From contig CM048560.1 of the NCBI GenBank assembly GCA_026413225.1, positions 12,294,001 to 12,358,000 on the forward strand: a stretch of 64,000 nucleotides of DNA, given 5' to 3'. This document shows, in pieces, positions 1 through 18,784 of this stretch. How positions within the stretch are numbered: position 1 is the stretch's first letter; every line of letters starts with the position of its first letter. Made by a program: the position numbers and the translations under genes. This DNA comes from Otis tarda. Taxonomy: Eukaryota; Chordata; Aves; Otidiformes; Otididae. Below the pieces are notes generated by a model. That model had not been told where the DNA came from and did no database searches. It was given only the letters and a program-made list of their open reading frames with translations.

Positions 1-236
1 GGCTGGGCTGGGCTGGGGGAGACGCGGCGCCTTCGGCGGCCGGAGCGGGACCGGCCCTGCCTGCTCTCCGCGCCCGGAGCCGGTTCCGCCACTGCCCGCC
101 GTCCCGGGTGCCCTCTCCCCTGTCTGCTCGGCGTCCCCCGCAGCTCCCCGGGGCTGTGCTACCGCTCGACGTCGGAGGCCGCGCTGGCCCGGGCAGGCCC
201 TGCCCCGCGGCCCCTCCCAGGTCGCGGCCTCGCAAG
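1..236 (+). other. RO60: Possible non-coding exon 1 of RO60 with a GC donor
   Basis: A first exon is needed because the coding exon at 4586 begins with a splice acceptor. The best donor-like site in the GC-rich area is AAG|GCAAGT at 234-242, the strong consensus that GC-AG introns usually carry. It would end exon 1 at 236. No equally good GT donor is obvious nearby; CAG|GTCGCG at about 221 is weaker. The 5' end is unknown. This is inference. Confidence 0.3.
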
Positions 237-350
237 GCAAGTGGCGCCTCCCGGGGGAGTGGGCCGGCCCCGGCCGGGTGTCCGGGGGTGCGGGGCTGGC
301 GCGGGTGCCGAGGGAGCCCGGAGAGGCCCTCTCTGTAAATGGCCACCTCC
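1..350 (+). promoter_or_regulatory. RO60: CpG-rich promoter area, probably RO60 promoter and first exon
   Basis: The first ~350 bases are strongly GC- and CpG-rich and begin with a GGCTG tandem; after ~360 the sequence turns AT-rich. This is the usual look of a vertebrate CpG-island promoter, and it sits about 4.2 kb upstream of the RO60 coding start on the same strand. In human, RO60 is head-to-head with UCHL5, so the island may be bidirectional, but I find no UCHL5 coding exon here; it would lie to the left. The transcription start cannot be placed from sequence alone. Confidence 0.65.
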
Positions 351-3300
351 ACCCCGCGAGGGATTAAAGGGTTTGTCGCTTGGGGTTATCGTCTTTATGG
401 AAGCTCGCGGCTGCACTCGCAGGTCTTTGCGTATCGGCTTTAGATGCATCTTCCTCACAGTTTTGTTCTGTGTCAGCTATGCAACCTCTTCCCTCCGGTC
501 AATAAATTTTTTAAGCCAGTCGACTTTTCAGCAAATACAGTCCAGTCCCTCCTGTCATCATACTGGTGATCGTGCCTTTTGTGATTTGGGAAATGTTCCG
601 CTGGCGTTGCTGTTTGGATAGAGGTGCTCATTTTCGGAAGCATGGGGATTTATGTTGTCAGAGCTCTGCTGTAGTGCAGGTGTCTTGTGTTACAACCATA
701 GCTCAGTGTGATGGTTATAGCCTTTTTCTGTTCAATGAACTAGAAGACATTCTTTATAATCTTCTGTTTAATGCTTGTACAAAATTTTGAGAGCAGAGTG
801 GGAGTGTGCAGTTTCTTATAGAACAAAGCTGATATGGTTTTGAAGTATTTAGAGACAATTTGATGTGTTGTTTTTAAAATGTCAATGCGTTATTTTCATA
901 AAATGTGTGTTTTCACTGTGCAGTTTGTTTCATCATTGTTAACACAGCAGTTAAACTTGAGAACTTAAGGTACAACTGTAGTTCAATGACAGCTTTGTGC
1001 TTTTTGTGGTTTTTTTTCATATACTCCTGAAACTCGTACTGTAAGACATTTTCTTAGGAAAACTAAAGGTGAATTGTAAAGGTAATAAAAAATAACAGAG
1101 GTTGACTTACAAAACTCAGTTGTGTTACGGTAACAACATCAAGATATTGACTTACCAGTCAGGCTATAAGTGCTGTTTCAGACCAGTCAAAGCCATATTT
1201 TACTTATAGATCAATTTCTATGGTGTTTGGAATATATATATAAAAATCCCGTAGTGTTTTTTTTTTTTCTCTTTCATTAATAATGGTGAGCAACCATGAA
1301 TGTTAGTTCAGCATTTTTTATTATGAATTATCTGGTCTGTGACTTTCAAGGCTTTTCATATTGCTGTTTGCATTCAGGTAGCTCAGAAACTGGAAATGCT
1401 TATGGAGACAGAATATCGTTGGTAAATCCTTGATGAGAGTTTGAAATTCAAGTTCATTGCCACAGCTCGGCAGATGAAGAGTAGGCTTATGGTAGAGCCT
1501 ACCTAAGTGTGTATTCGCGCTTATCCATCTGCAAGGGTGAAAGTGATCTGTGTTGTACAGCTGTTAAAGGAGAAATAAGCTTGGGGTCTGGGCAGAGGAG
1601 AGAGACTGGTTAAAGGGAGGGAATAGTTTTGGGAACTTGTGAGGCTGAAATATAAAACGGGAGTTAGACATGACTGTCATGATTTCAATAGTTCAACACT
1701 GAATAAGTGCTTTTCCAGTAAATCCTGGTGAAGTTTAACTTTGATACTTCTAGTGTGGCTGTTTAGTAGTGAAATTACTGATTTGCGTCAGCTATTGCAG
1801 ATTTCAAGGGTAATTTTTAAAATAGAAGTTTATTTTTAAAGAAGTTACAATTTGTATTAGGATCCAAAAGATTACGTTGATCTGAAGCTCTTTTTAAATC
1901 CCCGAGGCAGCAATAAGCCATTTGAGATTAGCCCGGTTTGTATCCTAGATTGCTTATCAGAAGGTGTTAATAACTTTATTAAAGGTTTCAGAAGACCTGT
2001 CGTAGGCATTTTTCAAGGGATAAGTGCTGCAGGTAGCTCATTCCACTATGAAATGGAAGAGAGAAGTGCAGCAGGAGGATTTTTTTTCTCTGATGGTTAG
2101 CTCAACTTCTTTATACAATACAATTAACTTGACACTGCATATTCACACATAACAATGAAGGAGTGAACCATTGCCTTTTTAGCATGTTACCTTTGATAGA
2201 AATACTGATCTTGTGTGACAGTATTTTCTAAAAAAAATGAGATTTCAAACCAGATAAATATTATCTGTAATTTTAGAGATCTTACAATTATCTCATTTAG
2301 ATTTTATTCCCGTTCTCAGGCTGGTGATAACAATGGCTAATTTGCATTAGTGACTGTAAAACTAAGCATGGGAGGAAAAGTGAGCCTTTCCAAGTGAGAA
2401 TTAAAATAAAATGGACCTATCAGATGGAACCTGTGCAAATAGAAAAACGTAGGAAAAAGCTCTAAAATACTTAATGTAGTGCTGGTATTTCTTGATATAA
2501 TCAGCAGACTGAGATCATGTTTTGTTTAACTAAAAGCGTGGTCCTTCCACTTGAGTTTAAGTCTTGGTAATCCATAGGTGAAAAGAGTTATCCCATTAGC
2601 CTCATTTTAATGTAGTAATATTTGTTATAGCAGGGGTATGAAAGAAGCAACAAGAAATTATTCTCAAGATTTCATATATATGAAGTGAAATTTCATTACT
2701 CATGCATAATCTTTTATGCTTCTCATTCTTGTTTTTGCTTCAGGATAATGGTGTTTTCAAGCATCTTTCCATATACAGTTGTTTTTTTTTTTTCTGATAA
2801 ATGAACTAACAGACAGTGACTGATATCAGGATTTTTTGTTTGGGTTTTTAATGTTTGTTTTGAAACATTACCAATTGTTATATGAAACCAGCTACTTGAA
2901 ATATATTGAAATAAAACGTATTTAGACATCAAAACGTACGGATATGATGTTCATGCATTGCAAATACCACCCTTGTTGTTCTCAGTGTATTTGCATGCTT
3001 CAGATGTGTATTTCACTTGGTTTGGCAGGAAACATGGTTGGAATATCTAAGCACCAAGAAAAATAACTGAGCATTGGTGCTCTGAATAATACAATGAAAG
3101 ATACTTCTAAGTTATTTTTTAAAATTAAACATACAGTTTTTTAAACCAGGTACCAGCATATGGCTTCTATTTTTACCATTTTAGCAGCACGTAGAATATA
3201 ATGGGAGCACAGATAATTATTTATTGTTTAATTCTGGATGCAGACAGCACATCACTGCAGATAGGCAAGAATGGAGGAAGGGTACATTTCTAGTCTCTTG

Positions 3301-4585
3301 TAGAGAAAGCAAAATTCTCTGCCAAAGAGAAAGTATCACAGTTGTTTGTAAATCAATGTGTTACTTATCTAAACTGGGGAAAAAAATCTCTATCTGTATT
3401 AGTGACATTTATTTGTGCTAGCTTATCCTGATAAATTAACTGAAATGGCTTTTATCTTCAGTAACCAAAACAAGCATGTCAACAGATATCAGCAATACTT
3501 AACGGTTGTTAAGTGGATTTCTTTGAAATGTTATTTGTGTGTGCTCAGACTTTGGTGTGGGCATATTTTAAGACCTATATACAGTTTGATGGATTGGATT
3601 ATTGGTGCTTTTTTTTTTTTTTAATAGGACTTCTTGGCACTATTTAGTGTCTTTGTTGTTTGGTGAGAACGGAGAAAACTGAATTTATTGTTGTCATATT
3701 TATGTTTTGGAGATGGTGATGATCATGAATTTTCTTTCCTTTACCCTGCTGATTTAATTTCACCTGCATTTATTTCAGTTTAAATATTATGACTTGAGTT
3801 TTACTATGCTGGATGTTCTCCAAGTAAGAGCAGTGCTGTTGCCTACAAATATTACAGCTGAACTCTCTTGCAACTCAAGAGTGTATAAAGACCTGAAAGA
3901 TTGTGAATTTTTGTGCTGTTTTTTGCTTCTTAACTTCAAATGTAAAGCGGTACAGAATTTGTTGTTATGTCTGTGTGTTTTCTTAGATCTCACTTGAAAC
4001 AGCAGCCTATTTGAGCCTGTGATAAAGATAATTTTTTTCTTGAGCTATTGTCAGTTGTTAAAAAGCTGTTGTCTAAGCCTCAATGAAACCCACCATATTT
4101 AAACTCTCAGAAAGTCTTCTGACTTTTGGACAGTTTTTCAGTATCTTAGTTGTTTATTTTTGCATCATGTTTCTTCACTTGGTTGGTATCACCAGTTCTT
4201 CAGCAAACTAGAGTAGTGCAAGATTTGAGTTTTGAGCAATTTAGTATGCAATCCAAAAGCCTACTTAAGAAAGCAGTGTAATGTATTAGTGGCAAAAGGG
4301 CGTAACACCAGCCATGTTTTCTGTGTGCCACTTGGGGCTGAGTAGTTTATAAGTTGGTTTTAAGGAAATAAGTTTGTCACCATGGTGACTCTGAGATTTT
4401 TTTGTTTTGTTTCTTTTCCCCTGACTGATATGTATTATTGCACACTTAAGAGTACTCTTACTAAATTTATGAAGGAAAAATGGCAAATGTATAGGTAAGG
4501 GATATTTACTTTGCTAAGAAGCGATGAAAGATTAGAGTAATCAGGTTTTCACAGTAGGTCTTAACAAACGTTATTATTCTTTCAG
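237..4585 (+). other. RO60: RO60 intron 1 (probable)
   Basis: About 4.3 kb of AT-rich sequence with T-rich runs on the + strand. Its open frames are short, overlapping and of low complexity, and none resembles a known protein. No interspersed repeat is recognised. The intron ends in TTCAGCAG at 4581-4588. Confidence 0.6.
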
Positions 4586-4608
4586 CAGACCTCTTGGAAG
4601 TGTAAACA
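4581..4608 (+). promoter_or_regulatory. RO60: RO60 exon 2 acceptor (tandem NAGNAG) and 5' leader end
   Basis: The acceptor reads TTCAGCAG, a tandem CAGCAG that permits exon starts at 4586 or 4589, changing only the 5' leader by 3 nt. An in-frame TAA at 4603-4605, one codon before the ATG, fixes 4609 as the translation start in this frame. The ATG context is AACAATGG, with purine at -3 and G at +4, a good Kozak match. Confidence 0.75.
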
Positions 4609-11023
<6,415 letters not shown>

Positions 11024-11356
11024 TTTTCTAGGCGTCTGCTCTTCCCAGTGGGTCCATTGCTGGCAACAGACTTCACCCTGGGAACTCCCAGCCAAATATA
11101 CTTTATTAGAATATGGCACATTATATACTTATCACAATGTTACCTTTTTTTGTGAAGGGAAAACAAGAAAAGCAGATGAGAAATCTCTCTTCTCTTTTTT
11201 TTCCTGTTGCACACAAAATAACAATGGGAAGTTTGCTAAAAGTAGCTACAGGGTTACACAGTACATAATTTAATATCATTTCTAATAGATTATAAATACT
11301 GAGAGATTTTTAATTATTTCCCCCCTCCCCGTTGCTGTGGAATGCTTGTTTGTGAG

Positions 11357-11362
11357 AATAAA
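11357..11362 (+). terminator. RO60: Candidate proximal polyadenylation signal of RO60
   Basis: AATAAA 334 bases after the stop codon, followed some 30-45 bases later by a G/T-rich stretch. This is the first canonical hexamer in the 3' UTR. Confidence 0.4.
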
Positions 11363-11730
11363 TTGATGAGTTACTTAGGATGGGGCAGGGAAAAAAAGGT
11401 GGGTTTAGTATTTTTAATAATGTCAGCTTAACAGCAGCTTTGTTGAGAGGGATTTTTCTTTGGACTTCTTTAAATCTTTGTATTTTAAAGAAATTACTGA
11501 GGTTCAACAGTTTCCATTGTTACACTTCAAATCTACAAACGAAGTGTTTTATGGCACATGTGAGACCATGTGACTGTGATGCAGTATAAAAGTTACCTAG
11601 TGAAATTTTATACTGATAAAACTGAAAGTGGAAGAGCTCATGCTAATCTTTTTCTATCTAGGTTATCATCTGGGTTTCCAGGAGTAAAATGTAATTCTCT
11701 TTAGATAAATTGAGGGGCAGTTTCTGTACA

Positions 11731-11768
11731 ATGCAGTCTCAGAAGCACTATGCAGTCTCAGCAGCACT
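11731..11768. repeat. Two-copy 19-bp tandem duplication
   Basis: ATGCAGTCTCAGAAGCACT is followed at once by the same 19 bases with one change (A to C, giving CAGCAGC). It lies in the RO60 3' UTR/flank. Confidence 0.85.
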
Positions 11769-14700
11769 ATTTTAGAATGAATATGCTTTACAGGAAGTTC
11801 TGAAAACAGTTTTTAGTAGGAAAAGATCTTGGGAATGGCTAGGAAGCCGCATTCAGTCCATGTTATAACTTCAGGAAGCATCAGCACACTTTCAGTTAGG
11901 AAGATCAACAACTGCATGTGTCTTGGCCTGCTCTTGGAAGCTGAATGGTAACAACCAGAAACAAATAGCTACATTTTCTTCAAAATAACATGCTCTATGA
12001 TACAGAAACAATCTTCCTAACAGAAGAGTATTTAATTTTTTAAAGTCTTTTTTGTAGATTAATGTTACTTCTGATTTCTTAAATTAATTCAAGCTAACAT
12101 TTTTCAAAACTACCTCCAGTTTGTAGTGACCAATTCTTAAAAACTTTTTGAAATATACAGTTGCCTCCTTCATGTTCTCAAAATCCTGTTTAGGAAGTGA
12201 TTGAAACTGGATTTTTATTTTTTAATTTTTCTTTTCTTAGTCTGATAGTAAGAGTGTGAGTAAATAAGGAGAAAGCTAGTGAATATTTTATCACTTTGGA
12301 ACAGGAATTGATAGCAATTCATGTGTGTATGTATTTAATTCTGTGTGTGTATTTTTATATATATGTGTATGGGGGGAATTTAAAAGATCTCTTAAGTAGA
12401 TCACAATCTTAGAAGATGAGAGAGGTTTTTTAGTGATGCTTTTACAACTTCCCCTAAGACATATGTATGTCGGCCTCTTTTATGCTAATTCTGGCTGTTT
12501 TAAACAGTGAATTTGATGTTAATTTGAAAATAATTGTGATTTATAAGAATAACCCAATGTGTGGTAAATGATGTGTAAGACCATATTTTTCTGCCTAAAA
12601 CCCAAGCTTTTAAATGTAAAATTCAAGTTCATATTATACTTTTGATACTTGTAACTCTTTTCATTATGCCTCGTACGTATTGATTATAAATCTAAAACTT
12701 GCATTCTGTAGGATGGATGTATCTTTTGGTGCTAAAATGTGAGGTAACATGTTACTGAAGTTACTCTGCTGCATACTTATACTCTACCTTAACAAATAAA
12801 TCAAAACAGTGAAGGAAGCCTTTTCTGACATTAAAACCATGGCTTAAAGAACTGATGGTAGGAATGTTACCTTTCAGTAGACACGAATGTTGTTACTTCT
12901 GCATTATCACTGCTCTTATGATACAGCTCTGATAGAATGCTTGAAGAATACAGGACTGCCACCAACTTGTCAGGTGACATCTAGAAAAAACAAATGTTCC
13001 TACAAAAAGCTGAGACATAGCACTTTGAGTTGGAAAATTAGCCATTTCTTATGACAATTTTGTTACCACTTTTAGTCTCCTTTCTGAATAAATACCATGA
13101 ATATGGGGAGTAAACTTTGCTCATGTATGTTAATAATTATTTCAAGTAAATGCACTGATGTTTTGGGGTTGGTTTTGGTAGTAATGTGTTTTAAATTACA
13201 GAATAGTCAAACATCTGATTAGGTGTTTCCTTCTAAGCTAGAGATGGTGACGATAACTGATAGATAAGTATCTTTTGCAAGTACTTTTTCTTATTTGAAG
13301 GTAGTATTTGTGAAGTAATAGGAAATATTGTGAACTAAATAAAAAATGAAAACTTAAACAGGTACTTCAAGTAACTTTGTGCAGTTAGTTGCATAAATTT
13401 ACTGCAAGTAAAAGATTAGACTAGTTACTAACAGATTGAATGAACAGTTACAGTAGTGTTGCAGCTTTGAAAGCAGTCCAGTTTAAAATACAGTTCCTTG
13501 AATTAGAGTGCGAGTGAAGGTGAGCTTTTCAGTAGAACTCATAGAAAATGTAGCTCCCTGTATCTATTGACACTGGATAGCTATGCACAATGTTAAGGAT
13601 AGTGATCCATGCTGGAGTACACAATGTGCTCCTAAATGTTTACCATATCTCTGTACTAAAAAATGTTGTTAGAAATAGAATATTCTAAGTAGTTTGATTA
13701 TCTGATGTAAAACTAGCACCAATGAGATGTTGTAATCTACTCCTCCTTTAAGATTTTCACAGAGGGAAAACTGAAGTAAATGCTGAGAGCTGAAACTTTA
13801 TAGTGTGTTGACCTCTGTTCCTGCTGTTTTCTGTCTGGTTTTGTTACTATCTTAGAGTAAGGGGCATAGAAGAATGGTGCTGCATGTTCCTATTCCATAG
13901 ATTGGATCTTTTTTTATCTGCCCATATACTGAATTTTAGGAGACAACGTGACTCATTTGCCATAACATAAAGTTATCCTGATTTTAGTTATTAAACTGAT
14001 AATTTCCAAAATGGAATTTCTGAACATGTAGCAAGGCAATAATTACTGTAATAGTATAAAAAAAAAGTTGATAGTGTTGTTTACATTGGAGGAACACATT
14101 GACTATAACAAAATGGGGCTATAATTGTGCATTGCAGTTTACCAAGAAAAATTGACTAGGGACAAGTTCAAAGCATTAAAAAAAAAAAAAAGTCTAAATG
14201 CAGAGTGCAGATGTAGACTGGGTGAATCCAGGTTTCCTGACATCTAACAGAGTTAACAGGCTTTCAGTTTGACTGACATTTCACTGTGACTCCCTTAAAA
14301 ATTCTTCAGTATTAGACTATGAGTCTAAAGTTCTGGCACTTTAAGAAAGAAGAAGAGGATGTAATGGTTGGAAGCACAGCAGAGACAGGACATTCTTCTG
14401 TAATGAAGGATTGTAATGAGTGAACATCAAAGATTAGGTTTTTTCATGGAGGGGATACAATGAAGAATGTGGAGGGGGCAGAAGGCACTCAAGATTTCTT
14501 AAAAATCATGCAATGCATACATCAGCATTGTGTAATAAATTGAGTAAAAACAGTAATCATTTTGCCAAAAAATACAATTTCTGGTCAAGAATTTTAGACA
14601 TGTAGCAAGGAGGAGGAGAGTTTGGGATGTTTGTAGAATTAGATTACTGGCAAAATATGAGGTCTTTACCTACGATCCTATATGTTTAAAAAATAGAAGT

Positions 14701-16134
14701 CTAAAATTAGGTGTAGATCTGAAGTCAGCAGGGCCAGTCTAAGTGCCCACGATGTGAGGGCCACTAATAACTGGCACTAAAATACCTTTCTGCTCAAAAT
14801 CCACTGTTAAATCTGTTTGTTGTATGTAAACCATTATGATTGAGTTATTCTTTTTCATTTTTGTTGTTTAATTGGGGCCCATAAATGGATATGGCTTTAC
14901 GAGGCTACCAACGAAGTCTATATTCTTGGCCTAAAAATACACCAGCAGTTTTGGAAATGTATTTTAATAATGGCTCTGTCTGTAACAACACTAGGAAAAT
15001 ATTTTTCTTGATTGCAAAATGCTGTGCTGCTTAATCACATACCTAACTCATAGCCACCATACCAGAAGCATTAGTATTGGTTCCATTTATTGTATTTCTT
15101 GTGTTAGCATTTTGCTTTGCCCTTCCTTTTCTCTGTTAATGTTGGCTTTTTTTCTCATTTCCCATCTCCTTGTGACCTCAGGCCTATACTTGAATCTCTT
15201 TTCACGTACAAGCTCTAGTCCATTCTTCTTTTTTTTGCCTCTGTTGTTGTTCTGCATTCTTGCTGTCATTGAGCATGCTAGCTTAGCTAAATAACTTATA
15301 CCAAAATTGATGTAATAGTATTAATTAAAAAAAAAAATCTTGATAATTTTTTTCTTTCCTTTGGTTATATAAATCTCTTAATTTGCTAAATCTATCAGGT
15401 TTTTGGTAAAACTCTGTGTAAACATTATTGTCAAAGCTATACTTTGTTTATAAAAATCCAACATCTGCCTGTTGAATGGCTTTAGTTTTATAAAGTAACA
15501 GCTTAAAATTGACTTTTCAAATTTAAAGCTTTTTTTCTAGAATTAGTTCAGTGAGTTGAAGCTTTCCATTCTGTTAAATATTATCAAGCTGCTGTTAAAT
15601 GCAGAATTTAAATTAATATTCTGGATAAATGGGCAGCTTCAATGCAGTATTGATTAGAGAAAATCTTCAAAGAATAGGATGTAGAAGTAAACCTAAGCAA
15701 AGAATCATTTGTCTTTCTTGCGCTTTTAATATTTTTTTTTTTACACTTTTCATCAGTCTATAGGTTTATTTGGCTGTTTGCAGTGGTTCACAGTTGACAA
15801 ATAGGCTGTAAGCAAGCTGTTTTAATGACTTTATTGCTGAAATGGTAGAGATTTCATCTTACCGTGATACAGCATTGCTGAGTAAGAGTTACAGGGCGAA
15901 AGGTAAAACACTAGCACAGTATGTGCTGCTCTGAAAGCTGAGATTTAGTATTAGCTAATTTCAGCAGAAGGTGTCTTTAAATATGTGCTTACATTTGGAG
16001 TTATAATTTTGATACTGTAAAGTGTGGTTTCTTTAGGTATTTCTGCATTCTGAATTTAAGTTTAAATATATATATGTTTGCATATATATTTGGTATGTTG
16101 AGAACTTTTTTACAAATGCTTCATTAACAAAATG

Positions 16135-16140
16135 AATAAA
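16135..16140 (+). terminator. RO60: Candidate distal polyadenylation signal of RO60
   Basis: AATAAA in the context AATGAATAAAGTAGC. It would give a 3' UTR of about 5.1 kb. Equally plausible alternatives exist at 12795, 13087 and 17758. Confidence 0.3.
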
Positions 16141-16720
16141 GTAGCTGTTTTCCTAATGTTACCAGCTTCTTAGAGTTAAGCACAAGTAGTTACAATTAAA
16201 ATGTCTTTTCTATTACATTCTCCTCTAAAAGTGCAGTTCTACTCTTGAAAAATAATTTTGTATAAACAAGCAACAGATGGGCGCATTCACAGCTCTGCTC
16301 AGTTAAATAACTTGATGTTTGTTTCCAGCTTCTCATGCTTCTTAGGAGCATGGTATTTAAGCTGAATGAGCAGGTATGTCTTAAGTGTAGGTACAGAATC
16401 TTTTAGCGGATAATTTTTAACATTCAAATGCCAGGACAAGCGTTATTTTAAGATAAACAGCTTTGTCCTGGAGACAATGCAAAGCAAAAAAAAATATGGA
16501 AATTTTTAATTACTATTTTTGAGTCTCTATCTTTTTTTTTTTTTTCCTAGAGTAGAACCACACTTTAACCACTTATTGTGTTTAAATAACTTTAATGTAA
16601 CATGGCTTTGTGCCATCCAATAACTAAGGCACTGTCTTGCTGCTACTTTCTATGAAATTATACAAAATTAAGGAGAAATTGTTTGGATAGGGAGCCTTAA
16701 TATGGTTAAAATTAACATAA

Positions 16721-16877
16721 TTAACCCTTTGAGTGCCTTAAGACATATCTTCTTTAATAAATGGGCACTCGCTTCAATCTGCAGGCATACAGCATGTCTT
16801 CTCAACAACTGGAATAGAATATTGCCTTAAGTGACAAGTGCCCTGGGATTTCTGAAACTTAGAACTCAAAGGGTTAT
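16721..16877. mobile_element. Foldback element with TTAA end, possible piggyBac-type MITE
   Basis: AACCCTTTGAGT at 16723-16734 recurs exactly as its reverse complement at 16864-16875. A second nested pair, GGGCACT at 16763-16769 and AGTGCCC at 16837-16843, has nearly the same centre (about 16800). The left end is preceded by TTAA and the right end runs into TTAT, as expected for a decayed TTAA target duplication beside CCCTTT ends. About 150 bp with no coding capacity. The class assignment is inference; a conserved RNA hairpin is the alternative. Confidence 0.5.
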
Positions 16878-17973
16878 TTTAGAATACTGTTTTGGGACTA
16901 TTTTTTAAACAGGGATCAAAATGAAAAGGTCTTTGAAACATTCCTCTGCATGCTATTATTATTATTTTTACATGATGGATTTATCAGCTTTCAGGTGTGA
17001 AATTACTGTTAAATCTTCTGAGAAAACATAACTGGCCTAAGAATTCTACACAGAGAAAACGAATACTTGGTTACCACTGTATGTGCAAAGTAAACTGCTT
17101 TATTAAGTATCATTTTAGGGAGAGATGCACATTTGTGTGTTTACCTTGATAAGTGTGTCCTTGTAAACAAAATTTTAATAAGGCAGTGTTGAAACTAGCA
17201 AAATACAGTAAACTGCAATAATAAAAACATAACGAGGTCAGTGTGTTTAATTAGCTCATTACACATTAAAGATGCACAGTGCAGGCAACTGTATACTAAA
17301 GACTTTCTACAAATGATGTGGTTTAAACTTATTTCAAACCTTCATCACAAAAATGAAGCTGTCAAATTTAAATGATACTCTTACAGTCCTAGTTATCTGG
17401 AGTTGAAGATATATGGGATGCTTTTTTCCCTTCCGGAGAAAAAAAGTAGTTTAGCTGAACGCAGTGCTGAGAGCAAAGGAAATAACAGGAGTCTTATTCA
17501 CAAGAACTGAGTAAAAGTTCATTGACTAAAGTTTTTATTCTAAACTGTGCACCTTTGGTAGTGTAATGATGCCTTTTATTAAAGAATGGGATATAATTTT
17601 CTACTTGCATATGAACTTTGTTGAAATAACCAAGAGTCTTGACATTGCCTGGTTTGGCTTTGGATGTACATTGTACTGAAACTATTGAATTTTAGACATT
17701 TAACTGCAAGTTAAAATTGCTAGTAAACTGCATTCTGACTGTAGAATTTAAGTACTAAATAAACTCTACGCATATTAAACCCCTTTACTTGGTCTTAAGT
17801 TTCATACTAGTATTGGAGTGGTCATCACGTAGTTTGTAGCTGCACAGTTTAGTGACAGTGAGCTGTTTGGCTCCTCCGGAAGGATATACCTGAATGACAC
17901 CGTACAGACTGATACTTCGTAGTGCAGAGTAAAGATGAAAGCAATTACCTATCCCTCACAAGCTGCAAGAATC

Positions 17974-17979
17974 TTTATT
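17974..17979 (-). terminator. GLRX2: Candidate GLRX2 polyadenylation signal
   Basis: TTTATT on the + strand is AATAAA on the - strand, about 690 bases after the GLRX2 stop. It would put the end of GLRX2 roughly 200 bases from the most distal RO60 candidate at 17758, so the two genes may end close together. Confidence 0.4.
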
Positions 17980-18164
17980 CCCTTTTCTGTAGCAACTGGA
18001 AATAAATTTGGTAGCTAGGTGATCAGACACTGAAACGTAAGAGGCAGACATGCACACAGCACTATTACTACAAACTTGTTTTGCCTTGTACTTTCTTCAC
18101 TATTACAATTTGACATTCAGAGAAGAATTAAGTTTAAAGGAACCAGTAAATGGACCATTTGATG

Positions 18165-18243
18165 TCCCTGCTTCTTTCAGGGGGGTTGGACTAGATGGCC
18201 TTTAAAACTCCCTTCCAACCCAAACTGTTCTGTGATTCTATTG
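18165..18243 (+). mobile_element. CR1 LINE 3' end fragment
   Basis: The segment contains GGGGGTTGGACTAGATGGCC, CCCTTCCAACCCAAACTGTT and a TGTGATTCTATT tail. These are the hallmark 3' end of bird CR1 elements. Only the 3' terminus is present, as is typical for 5'-truncated copies. Confidence 0.9.
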
Positions 18244-18283
18244 TAACTATTGTAAAAAAAGCTAGAAAGCAAACTAATTTGGA

Positions 18284-18346
18284 GAAAGAAAAAAAAAAAA
18301 ACAAAACAAAACAACCAACCCCACAAAAAAAAAAAAAACAAACCCA
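18284..18346. repeat. A-rich low-complexity tract
   Basis: Poly-A runs interspersed with CAAAACAAAACAACC and CCCCAC. It lies in the GLRX2 3' flank, so it is T-rich in the GLRX2 sense strand. Confidence 0.85.
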
Positions 18347-18664
18347 CAGGATTATTCTTGTACAGTCTATACTTCTCTGAAGCACAGTATCAGGATGTAA
18401 TAGCAATAAAGTGACATCACTATCTCACAGAGCCCCAAGATTTACATCATGTTTTTTATCACCATTTTGGATGTGGTAAAGCTGAGGCAAGGACACCAAG
18501 TAATTTTCCAAGTCCATAAGGTGTGTGTCAGAGAATGATCTATGATTCAGAAATCTATGCCTTGAAGTTGTCGAGTCCAGCTGATGCAGTCCATCTTTGT
18601 CATCTTCTAACCTGTCTGAAATTCTGTTGATACAAAGGAAGACTAAGCTAAGCTAGATGGCTGT

Positions 18665-18784
18665 TCAGGATTTTCTTTGCACTTGACATTGATGGACTAA
18701 TGGAAGAAGTTTGCCTTCCTCATGAAGCCTTTGAGTATCTGTAGCACCTCCAACAAAAGTCCCATTGACAAACACTCTTGGGAC
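18665..18784 (-). CDS. GLRX2: GLRX2 coding exon 4 with stop
   Basis: 120 nt including TGA at 18667-18665. Encodes residues 93-131: VPRVFVNGTFVGGATDTQRL then HEEGKLLPLVHQCQVQRKS. The tail is shorter than the human KKSKRKEFQ end. Confidence 0.95.
   Translation of the reverse strand, partial: VPRVFVNGTFVGGATDTQRLHEEGKLLPLVHQCQVQRKS

Larger units (their letters stand above)
11024..17763 (+). other. RO60: RO60 3' UTR and downstream flank
   Basis: About 6.7 kb without convincing coding potential after the RO60 stop. Several AATAAA hexamers on the + strand could end the transcript: 11357, 12795, 13087, 16135 and 17758. Which is used cannot be told from sequence. The open frames here are short and T-rich. 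A small tandem duplication (11731-11768) and a foldback element (16721-16877) are listed separately. Confidence 0.6.

Noticed and set aside
1-350. First coding exon of UCHL5 on the - strand
   Set aside because: Human synteny predicts UCHL5 beyond this edge, but no translation here resembles its N-terminus.
241-621. 126-codon open frame in the RO60 CpG area and early intron
   Set aside because: The first third is GC-rich filler and the rest hydrophobic T-rich translation; it lies in the probable leader intron and matches no known protein.
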